A DNA stretch of 14,190 nt from Actinomycetota bacterium. Its GTDB lineage: Bacteria > Actinomycetota > Acidimicrobiia > Acidimicrobiales > Ilumatobacteraceae. The stretch is from contig SYCH01000187.1 in assembly GCA_005787025.1 (NCBI GenBank), forward strand, positions 1-14,190, written 5' to 3'. Positions 6,389-12,637 of this stretch are shown one piece after another. Position 1 is the first letter of the stretch. Every line of letters begins with the position of its first letter. Made by a program: the position numbers and the translations under genes. The notes below the pieces were generated by a model. It saw nothing but the letters and a program-made list of their open reading frames with translations. It was not told where the DNA came from and searched no databases.

Positions 6389-7699
6389 TCAGTCGCTCGG
6401 CCAGACATCGGCGGTGGCCGACAGTTCGTCACGAAAATCAGGGTGGCTGATGCGCGCCAAGGCGTGAGCTCGTTCCGCGATCGACAAACCGGCGATCTCG
6501 GCGGCCCCGAACTCGGTGATGACGACGTCCACCTGATGTCGCGGAGTGGTCACGACCGTTCCCTCGGGGAGTCGACCGAGTATCCGTGAGACCACCTTGC
6601 CGTTCACCACCGACGTGGACGGCAGACAGACGAGACTGCGACCGTTGTCCGAGAGTCCCGGGCCCGACACGAAATCCTCGTGTCCTCCGATACCCGAGAA
6701 CTGCTTGCCGAGAATGCTGTCGGCGACGACTTGCCCCGACAGATCGACGGCCATCGCACCGTTGATGGACACCATGTCGCGGTTGCGGGCGATGATCTCG
6801 GGTGAATTCACGATACCCACCGGCAGGAATCGCACGTCGCGGTTGCCGTCGAGCCACTCGTAAAGTGCCGGCTCGCCGGCGGCGAACGTGGTCACCGAGA
6901 AGCCGTCGAATTCGGTTCCCTTGCGATTCGTCACCTTGCCGGACTGGTGCAATCGCATCAATCCCGTCGTGAACATCTCCGAGTGGATCCCGTAGTCGCC
7001 ACCATCGCCGGCGGCCAGTCGCGCCGCCACTTGCGTGGGGATCCCGCCGATACCGGTCTGGATGGTGCACCCGTCGCGCACGAAGCCGACCGCGATTTCG
7101 GCGATGGTGCGTTCGGCGTTGTTGGGTGCCACGTCGGCCAGATTCAACGGAACGCGATCCGAGAAGACGACGTGGTCGGCGTCGCTTACCACGATGGAAT
7201 GCTCGTACGCTCCGGCGCCGAACGTTCGCGGGAAATGCGGACTGCATTCCACGATGAGCACTCGATCCGGATCCGCGATCACGTCGGCGATGGTGTCGGT
7301 GAACGCCCCGGCGTGCAGGCTGAGCGAGATCCGCCCTTCCTCGGGCATCGAACCGGCCACGGCCACCACACGAGGTTTCAACCGGTGCAACACGGTCTCG
7401 AAGCGGCGGAAATCGGCGGGAACGAAATCCACGTCGGCCCCGGTGTCACGCAGGAACCGCTCCGCCGGCCCGAAAAAGCCGCTCTTCAGGTGGACGCTCG
7501 GTCGCGTGAACAGCGAATAAAGATCGGGCAACAACGCTCCGAACACCTTCAGGTCGACGAACCGGTCCGTGGCCGTCGAGTCGCCCAACGCGTGCAGGAA
7601 TCCGCCCGGGACACCGGGACCCAACGGGATGGCCAGTGTGTCCGCCGATCGAATCGCGGAAATCGCCGCCGCGAAATCACCGACGGTTGGCGCACCCAT
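6389..7699 (-). CDS. Acetyl-CoA hydrolase/4-hydroxybutyrate CoA-transferase family protein
   Basis: This complete 436-residue class I CoA-transferase is about the length of 4-hydroxybutyrate CoA-transferases (about 430-440 aa). Visible motifs are SPHFPRTFG (153-161), IQTGIGGIP (213-221) for CoA binding, and GIHSEMFTTGLMRL (237-250), where E241 is the expected catalytic glutamate that forms the glutamyl-CoA intermediate. MVSINGAMAVDLSGQVVADS and FSGIGGHEDFVSGPGLS follow in the C-terminal half, with a late VVITEFGAAEIAGLS block. It would move CoA between a short-chain acyl-CoA such as acetyl-CoA and a carboxylate such as 4-hydroxybutyrate or butyrate. Substrate choice cannot be decided from sequence. 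Its ATG lies 9 bp after the ABC-F stop with AGG 8 nt upstream, so it is the last gene of a four-gene minus-strand run. Confidence 0.88.
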   Translation of the reverse strand: MGAPTVGDFAAAISAIRSADTLAIPLGPGVPGGFLHALGDSTATDRFVDLKVFGALLPDLYSLFTRPSVHLKSGFFGPAERFLRDTGADVDFVPADFRRFETVLHRLKPRVVAVAGSMPEEGRISLSLHAGAFTDTIADVIADPDRVLIVECSPHFPRTFGAGAYEHSIVVSDADHVVFSDRVPLNLADVAPNNAERTIAEIAVGFVRDGCTIQTGIGGIPTQVAARLAAGDGGDYGIHSEMFTTGLMRLHQSGKVTNRKGTEFDGFSVTTFAAGEPALYEWLDGNRDVRFLPVGIVNSPEIIARNRDMVSINGAMAVDLSGQVVADSILGKQFSGIGGHEDFVSGPGLSDNGRSLVCLPSTSVVNGKVVSRILGRLPEGTVVTTPRHQVDVVITEFGAAEIAGLSIAERAHALARISHPDFRDELSATADVWPSD

Positions 7700-7708
7700 G
7701 TCGTCAAC

Positions 7709-9574
7709 CTAGTCGCGCGCGTCGACGTCGATGCCTCGGGCCTCCACCTCGGCCGCGAACTCGATCCACTTCTCCTCGGCGGCATCGAGCGCCGTTTGTG
7801 CCGCGGCCAATTGCTCGCTCAACGTCGCCAACCGCGCGTGATCCGACGACGAACCGGAGGCCACCCTCGTCAACTCCGTGCTCACGACGTCGCGCTTGGA
7901 CACTGCCACCTCCAAGGCCTTCTCCGCTTGCGCCAACAGCCGCTTCAACGTGCTCGGGGACTTCGCCGAGATCGGCCGAATCTCGCCCGATGACTTCCTA
8001 GTAGCTTCGGGTTCGATCACTGTGGTCGACGCGAGTTTGCTCGACGACGTCTTCGGGGCCGTCTGCCCGGGGACTTCCCGGGTCGCCAACCAACCCGCCA
8101 CACCGCCGCGCACCGGCCTCACACCACCCCGGCCGTCGAGGGCCCACACGTCGGACACCGTGCGATCCAGGAACGCACGATCGTGACTGACGGTCACCAC
8201 GATTCCGGGCCACTCGTCCAGGAAGTCCTCGAGGGCGCGCAGCGTGTCCAGATCCAGATCGTTGGTGGGTTCGTCGAGCAACAAAACGTTCGGCTGCTCG
8301 AGCAACGTCAACAGCAACTGCAGCCGACGACGTTCACCACCGGACAGCGTGGAGATCTCGGCGAACTGAGCGTCGCCATCGAACCAGAAGCGCTTCATCA
8401 ACGTCACGTCGTCGATCGACGGCGATCCCTTGTCGCCGGCCACGGCGTCGCGGACCTTCTTCGTCGGGTCGAGTTCGCGCCCCAACTGGTCGTAGTGGCC
8501 GACTTTCACCGTTCGACCGATGTCGATGACTCCCGCCGTCGGGGACAACCGCCCGGCGATCAGGTCGAGCAACGTGCTCTTGCCCGCACCGTTCGGTCCC
8601 ACGATTCCGATTCGGTCACCCGGCTCGAGGACGAGATCGAAGGGTTCGAGAACGGAGATGCCGCCGGGCCAGGCGAAAGAGACGCCGGTCAACTCGATCC
8701 CCTTGGAGCCCAGGCGTTGCGCCCCGAGGCGTTCACTGGCCGCCAGACCGAGATCGCCGTCGCGGGCGGGAGCATCGGCTTTGGCGTCGATCAGATTCGT
8801 GGCGGCAGCGATGCGGGCCTTGGACTTGCTCGTTCGGGCCGGTGCCCCCCGTCGCAGCCAGGCCAACTCGGTGCGGGCCAGATTCTTCCGCACCTGCTCG
8901 GCGGCCGCAGCCTGTTCCTCGCGCTCCACGCGACCGGCCAGATACGCCGCGTACCCCGATCCGGCGTTCCACCCCGTGGGGACGTGCACGTAGCCGTGAC
9001 CACGATCGATTTCCAGGACCTTGGTGGTGACCCGATCGAGCACGTGTCGGTCGTGGGTGACCAACAACAGCCCTCCGGTGTACGCGGCCAACCACTCCTC
9101 CAGGTATCGGATCGCATCGAGGTCGAGATGGTTCGTCGGCTCGTCGAGAATCAGGGCTTCCCAGTCCCCCGCGAGGAGGGCGGCCAGAGCCACGCGCTTG
9201 CGCTGCCCACCCGACAATTGATCGGTCGGCTGCGAGATGAACGGCGCCATACCCAGGCGGTCGAGCATGGCTTCGGCTCTCCAGATCTCCGCCGTGGCAC
9301 ACCCGGAGAGCGCGATCACCACATCACGAACCGTGCCCGCCGGCAACATCGGGTTCTGCCCGAGGACTCCGATGCGCGCGCCCCGACCCCGTCGCACGAC
9401 TCCGACTCGTGGTTCGATCTCGCCACTGATCATTCGCAGCAACGTGCTCTTGCCACAGCCGTTGATGCCCACCACTCCGACCCGATCACCCGCCGAGATG
9501 GTGATCGACACATCGGCGAACAGCGGGCGATTCGGTCGCGAGGCGGCCAAATCCTGAGCGTCGACGAGGATCAT
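7709..9574 (-). CDS. uup: ABC-F family ATPase, Uup-like
   Basis: The 621-residue protein carries two ABC ATPase domains and no membrane segment. Domain 1 has Walker A GINGCGKS (36-43), signature LSGGQ (120-124) and Walker B LILDEP with E145. The interdomain linker (about 205-285) is rich in Ala, Arg and Lys and contains the Uup-like AWLRRGAPARTSKSKARI. Domain 2 has GPNGAGKS (326-333), LSGGE (410-414) and LLLDEP with E435. The H-YDQLGRELDPTKKV segment (360-374) resembles the matching Uup region. A Ser/Thr/Pro-rich linker (about 497-540) and a C-terminal coiled coil (about 541-615) match the Uup C-terminal domain. ABC-F proteins act on the ribosome; Uup is linked to ribosome assembly/translation and to precise excision of transposons. 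A drug-resistance role is possible given the neighbouring exporter but is not indicated by the Uup-like features. Start ATG 9574 lacks a clear ribosome-binding site and lies 10 bp after the upstream stop. Confidence 0.9.
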   Translation of the reverse strand: MILVDAQDLAASRPNRPLFADVSITISAGDRVGVVGINGCGKSTLLRMISGEIEPRVGVVRRGRGARIGVLGQNPMLPAGTVRDVVIALSGCATAEIWRAEAMLDRLGMAPFISQPTDQLSGGQRKRVALAALLAGDWEALILDEPTNHLDLDAIRYLEEWLAAYTGGLLLVTHDRHVLDRVTTKVLEIDRGHGYVHVPTGWNAGSGYAAYLAGRVEREEQAAAAEQVRKNLARTELAWLRRGAPARTSKSKARIAAATNLIDAKADAPARDGDLGLAASERLGAQRLGSKGIELTGVSFAWPGGISVLEPFDLVLEPGDRIGIVGPNGAGKSTLLDLIAGRLSPTAGVIDIGRTVKVGHYDQLGRELDPTKKVRDAVAGDKGSPSIDDVTLMKRFWFDGDAQFAEISTLSGGERRRLQLLLTLLEQPNVLLLDEPTNDLDLDTLRALEDFLDEWPGIVVTVSHDRAFLDRTVSDVWALDGRGGVRPVRGGVAGWLATREVPGQTAPKTSSSKLASTTVIEPEATRKSSGEIRPISAKSPSTLKRLLAQAEKALEVAVSKRDVVSTELTRVASGSSSDHARLATLSEQLAAAQTALDAAEEKWIEFAAEVEARGIDVDARD

Positions 9575-9584
9575 GTCGCGACGA

Positions 9585-10661
9585 TCAGTCGGCCACGAAG
9601 CCGGGCCACGAGCGCATGTAGCCCACGAAGCCGTCGCTCAAGCCTTCGGCTCGCAACTCGTCGGCGGTGACCGGGAGCGGGCGCATCATGACGTTCGGAT
9701 CAACGGCGACCAACCGCGGGAAATCGTGGTGCAAGATGGCGGCTCGACCGAGGGCCACGATGTCGGCGCCGGCGTCGATGGCCCGGGTGATGTCGGGTCC
9801 GCCGTAGAGCTTGCCGGCCACCGCCAACCTCACCTTCCCCCGAGGGAGTTCGGCGAACACGTCGATCAGGCGACGGTCGGCCCACGACTCGTCCTTGGCG
9901 TGGGCGAAGCAATCCCACAATGACATGTCGATCATGTCGACCTTGCCACCATCGACGAGCCAGCCGAACAACTCGCGACTCTCGTCGATCACCATGCCAA
10001 AGCGCTCCGGCGACAAACGCACACCGATCTGAAAATCGTCGCCGCACCGAGCACGGATTCCGTCGATCACGTCGAGCAAGAGTCGGGAGCGATTGACGAG
10101 CGAACCGCCATAGCCGTCGGTTCGACGATTCGTGTCGGCCGACAGGAACTGGCAGATCATGTAACCGTGAGCACCGTGCAATTCGATGCCGTGGAATCCG
10201 GCATCTCGACAACGCACCGCGGCGGCCACGAAGTCTTCGGACAATTGCTCCACTTCGGCCGTGGACAACGCCCGCGCGCCGTTGGTGGGATCGTCCGACG
10301 GACACACCGGATCGGTCCCGATCAGATCCTTGGGTGAACGGTTGCCGGCGTGGTGCAGTTGCACGATCGCCACACTGTCCCGCGCCACGATGTCCCGAGC
10401 CAGTCGCGCCAGACCGGACACGTGATCGTCGGAGAACGTGCCCAACTGTCCGGGGAAGCCCTGACCGACGCGCTGCACGTGGGCCGCGCAGGTCATGGTG
10501 AGACCGAACCCGCCGCCGGCCCTCATGGTGAGCCAGTGATGCTCCTCGTCGGACAACGTGCCGTCGGGGTGACTCTGCATGTTCGTCAGCGGCGCCAACA
10601 TGAATCGGTTGGTCATCGCGGGACCGTGGGCGAAGGTGACCGTATCGGCGAGGTTCCTCAT
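9585..10661 (-). CDS. Old-yellow-enzyme family NADH:flavin oxidoreductase
   Basis: This is a single-domain FMN TIM barrel of 358 aa from ATG 10661. I prefer this start to the GTG at 10667 because AGG lies 8 nt before the ATG but only 2 nt before the GTG. Family motifs are NRFMLAPLTN near the N-terminus, VQLHHAGNRS (100-109), GFHGIELHGAHGYMICQFLS (155-174) and NRRTDGYGGSLVNRSRLLLDVID (178-200). H162, H165 and Y167 sit where OYE1 has H191, N194 and Y196, so substrate-anchoring residues and the proton donor are present. The C-terminal GADIVALGRAAI phosphate-binding stretch is also present. Such enzymes reduce activated C=C bonds or nitro groups with NAD(P)H. It lacks the FeS and second flavin domains of 2,4-dienoyl-CoA reductase. 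Second gene of the minus-strand run; 21 bp after the MFS stop. Confidence 0.9.
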   Translation of the reverse strand: MRNLADTVTFAHGPAMTNRFMLAPLTNMQSHPDGTLSDEEHHWLTMRAGGGFGLTMTCAAHVQRVGQGFPGQLGTFSDDHVSGLARLARDIVARDSVAIVQLHHAGNRSPKDLIGTDPVCPSDDPTNGARALSTAEVEQLSEDFVAAAVRCRDAGFHGIELHGAHGYMICQFLSADTNRRTDGYGGSLVNRSRLLLDVIDGIRARCGDDFQIGVRLSPERFGMVIDESRELFGWLVDGGKVDMIDMSLWDCFAHAKDESWADRRLIDVFAELPRGKVRLAVAGKLYGGPDITRAIDAGADIVALGRAAILHHDFPRLVAVDPNVMMRPLPVTADELRAEGLSDGFVGYMRSWPGFVAD

Positions 10662-10682
10662 GATCACAGCCTGACAAGCGAC

Positions 10683-11966
10683 CTAGGTGCCGAGCGAATC
10701 CGTCGCCCGTTGGTGCGCACGAACGTCGTAATTCCAGAGTTCGGGCAACGCTCCTCGCATCGAACCCACCGCCCCCGTGCACAACAACCCACCGATCATC
10801 AGCGAACCGCGAACCGACGTGAGACGTGCGGTCACGGAAGCCCGGACCTGACCCAACTGTGGTCCGATCGAGTACGACAACAATTCGATCCCGGCCATGC
10901 GCCCCCGCAACTCGTCGGGGATGGTGAGGTTCCAGATGAGCATGCGGAACAAGCCACTCACCATGTCGGCGGCTCCGGCGAAAACCAGACACCCCATCAC
11001 CCACCAGATCGAGCCCACCAAGCCCGAGGCTCCGATGGCCAGACCCCATGCCATGCCGGCGAAGAGCACGCAGCGACCGTGATGAACGACACGCTTCGAC
11101 CATCGCGACGTGGTCGAAGCGATCAACTCCCCCACCGACAGGGCCGTGTACATGACACCGAGACTCCAGGTCGCGTCGTATTGCTCGGCGATGAACGGGA
11201 ACAAAGCGAAGGGGAACGCGAAGAGCATCGCCAACGTGTCGCAGATGTACGTGCCCAGAATGTCGCGCCGGGTGCGCAGGTAGCTGAAAGCCTGTCGCAA
11301 CTCCTCCAAGGGATGTCCATGATTCTCACGAATGTTGGGCACGCGGTTCAACCGGAAGATCAACGACGCGCTCACGACGAACGTCACCAAGTCGAACAAA
11401 TACGCCGCCTCCACGCCACCCAGCGCGATGAGAAAGCCGCCGATGGCCGGCCCGATCATGCGCGCCGTGCTTCCCCGGAACGAGTTCAACGCTCCCGCGG
11501 CGGGCATCTGGTTGGCGGACACCACCCGCGGCACGATGCTCTCGAGGCTCGGGCGTTGCAGGCTGTCGATCGCCGAGATGAGAACGGCGACGACGTAGAT
11601 CGGCCACACCTCGGCGCCATCACCCCGCCACGCGTTGAACAACAGCACCACCACCCCGAACATGAACGCCGTCTCGGTGAGGAGCACCATCGTTCGGCGG
11701 TCGAAACGATCCGCCAGCACCCCACCCCACAGGCCGAACACGACGAGAGGCAGGATCTCGAGGAGACCGAGCACACCCACCGCCACGTACGAACCGGTGA
11801 TGTCGGCCACCTGATACGGCATGGCGACGAAGGTCGCCGCCGACCCGAGACCGGTGACCAGACCCGACCCGAAAAGCAGTCGATATTGGCGATTCTCACG
11901 CAACGGGGTCAGATCCACGTCACCATCTTGGCTCGGCGACCGAAACCCGTCGGGCATGTCGGACAC
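10683..11966 (-). CDS. MFS transporter, EntS-like (MFS_3) exporter family
   Basis: The product is 427 aa from GTG 11966, or 424 from ATG 11957; neither start has a clear ribosome-binding site, so the exact start is unsure. It is hydrophobic throughout, with about 10-12 predicted membrane segments in the inner membrane. The MFS signature loop between helices 2 and 3 is GGVLADRFDRR (81-91), typical of proton-driven antiporters. The VVSANQMPAAGALNSFRGSTARMIGPAIGG stretch (148-177) and the second-half IPDELRGRMAGIELLSYSIGPQLGQ resemble the EntS/Tap-type exporters that extrude siderophores or drugs. The cargo cannot be assigned. It is the first gene of the four-gene run and is divergent from hup over about 150 bp. 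Confidence 0.85.
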   Translation of the reverse strand: MSDMPDGFRSPSQDGDVDLTPLRENRQYRLLFGSGLVTGLGSAATFVAMPYQVADITGSYVAVGVLGLLEILPLVVFGLWGGVLADRFDRRTMVLLTETAFMFGVVVLLFNAWRGDGAEVWPIYVVAVLISAIDSLQRPSLESIVPRVVSANQMPAAGALNSFRGSTARMIGPAIGGFLIALGGVEAAYLFDLVTFVVSASLIFRLNRVPNIRENHGHPLEELRQAFSYLRTRRDILGTYICDTLAMLFAFPFALFPFIAEQYDATWSLGVMYTALSVGELIASTTSRWSKRVVHHGRCVLFAGMAWGLAIGASGLVGSIWWVMGCLVFAGAADMVSGLFRMLIWNLTIPDELRGRMAGIELLSYSIGPQLGQVRASVTARLTSVRGSLMIGGLLCTGAVGSMRGALPELWNYDVRAHQRATDSLGT

Positions 11967-12115
11967 TTCGGGGCACCGTGGGCGTCCCGCCGTCGACCCG
12001 GGCGAAACCCTCGGAAAACCGCCCGTTTTCGCCCCGATCCGACCCGGAAAAAATGATCTGAAAAATCGCTCGGAAATCCGCGATCGGTGTGTTCCCTTGT
12101 AATAAGTTCGGATTC
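11967..12115. other. Divergent MFS/hup intergenic region with A-tracts and short inverted repeats
   Basis: This 149-bp gap is the longest in the window. It holds GAAAAC/GTTTTC arms (12014-12019 and 12025-12030, 5-base spacer) nested inside GGCGAAA/TTTCGCC arms (12001-12007 and 12027-12033). It also has A-runs at 12048-12053 and 12061-12065, and GGAAA repeated near 12013, 12046 and 12072. The A-runs could be an UP element or a bend for the hup promoter; the inverted repeats could be an operator. Both roles are inferred. I could not find a convincing minus-strand -10 for the MFS gene. Confidence 0.35.
12100..12108 (+). promoter_or_regulatory. Predicted -10 region of hup, possibly leaderless
   Basis: The run TAATAAGTT contains TAAGTT (12103-12108), 7 nt before the ATG at 12116, and also TAATAA (12100-12105), 10 nt before it. 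The first would give a leaderless transcript, the second a leader of a few bases. No Shine-Dalgarno sequence is visible. This AT-rich patch stands out from the GC-rich surroundings. Confidence 0.45.
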
Positions 12116-12553
12116 ATGAAGAAACGTGACCTCATCCAAGCAGTATCTGACCACACCGGACTCGACAAGAAGTCGGCCACCGCGGCCGTCGAAGGGACGA
12201 TCGACGTCATCCTGGCCACAGTGGCCAAGGGCGAAGTCGTGAACATCTCCGGGTTCGCCAAGTTCGCCAAGATCAAGCGTCCGGCGCGCATGGGTCGTAA
12301 CCCAGCCACCGGTGCGACGATCAAGATCGCGGCGAAGACCGTGGCCAAGATCACTGCGCTCAAGGGATTCAAGGACATCGCCCTCGGCGCTGCTCCGGCT
12401 CCCAAGCTGAACAAGGCTGGCGCCGCCAAGGCCGCTCCCGCCAAGAAGGCCGCCCCGGCGAAGAAGAAGGCTGCTGCCAAGAAGCCCACGGCGAAGAAGG
12501 CTCCGGCGAAGAAGAAGGCTGCCGCCAAGAAGGCTCCGGCCAAGCGTCGCTGA
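12116..12553 (+). CDS. hup: HU-family nucleoid protein with Lys/Ala-rich C-terminal tail (HupB type)
   Basis: This is a 145-residue protein starting at MKKRDLIQ, the standard HU N-terminus. Residues 1-90 are the HU core, with a dimer-forming helical part (1-45) and the DNA-binding beta arm ARMGRNPATGATIKI (57-71), including the intercalating proline P63 in RNPATG. Residues 91-145 form a basic tail dominated by Ala, Lys and Pro, ending KRR. The unit APAKKKAAAKK occurs twice (113-123 and 129-139). This tail resembles that of mycobacterial HupB/Hlp, where it strengthens DNA compaction and is acetylated; it also resembles eukaryotic histone H1 tails. E. coli HU is about 90 aa and lacks it. The gene stands alone, with its own promoter and a strong terminator. 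Confidence 0.95.
   Translation: MKKRDLIQAVSDHTGLDKKSATAAVEGTIDVILATVAKGEVVNISGFAKFAKIKRPARMGRNPATGATIKIAAKTVAKITALKGFKDIALGAAPAPKLNKAGAAKAAPAKKAAPAKKKAAAKKPTAKKAPAKKKAAAKKAPAKRR
12452..12532 (+). repeat. Internal repeat encoding the HU tail
   Basis: Two near-identical 33-base copies (12452-12484 and 12500-12532) encode APAKKKAAAKK. They differ at synonymous third positions only, and are embedded in a longer AAG/GCC-rich low-complexity stretch running from about 12424 to 12550. Such repeats allow length variation of the tail between strains. Confidence 0.75.
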
Positions 12554-12571
12554 CCGAAGCGCTTCGGCGCT
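12554..12571 (+). other. Palindrome and C(UUCG)G hairpin directly after the hup stop
   Basis: CCGAAGCGCTTCGG (12554-12567) is a perfect 14-base palindrome that begins at the base after the hup stop codon. The same bases can also form AGCGC-TTCG-GCGCT (12558-12571), a 5-bp stem capped by a C(UUCG)G tetraloop, one of the most stable RNA loops known. The two forms are mutually exclusive. A 3'-end stabiliser or pause element is an inference. Confidence 0.4.
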
Positions 12572-12581
12572 GACAGAACTG

Positions 12582-12616
12582 GTGAACACCCCGCCGCGAG
12601 GCGGGGTGTTCACTTT
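12582..12616. terminator. Strong stem-loop terminator after hup, likely bidirectional
   Basis: GTGAACACCCCGCC (12582-12595) and GGCGGGGTGTTCAC (12600-12613) form a perfect 14-bp stem around the loop GCGA, a GNRA tetraloop. TTT follows on the plus strand. It sits 28 bases after the hup stop and 24 bases before the stop of the convergent CotH-like gene, so it is placed to end transcription from both sides. The T-tract is short on the plus strand and nearly absent on the minus strand. Confidence 0.85.
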
Positions 12617-12637
12617 CCCTGACTCACTCGTCGTCGA

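Noticed and set aside
6947..7993. 348-codon plus-strand open frame antisense to the CoA-transferase and the end of the ABC-F gene
   Set aside because: It has no motif and spans two real genes on the other strand.
8183..9670. 495-codon plus-strand open frame antisense to the ABC-F gene
   Set aside because: Its composition is rich in Arg, Gly, His and Gln with no domain, and the opposite strand encodes a complete Uup-like protein. It is expected from GC-rich codon usage.
10350..12056. 568-codon plus-strand open frame antisense to the MFS and OYE genes
   Set aside because: The translation is low-complexity (His, Arg, Gln, Glu) and lacks any motif. The minus-strand genes are well supported.
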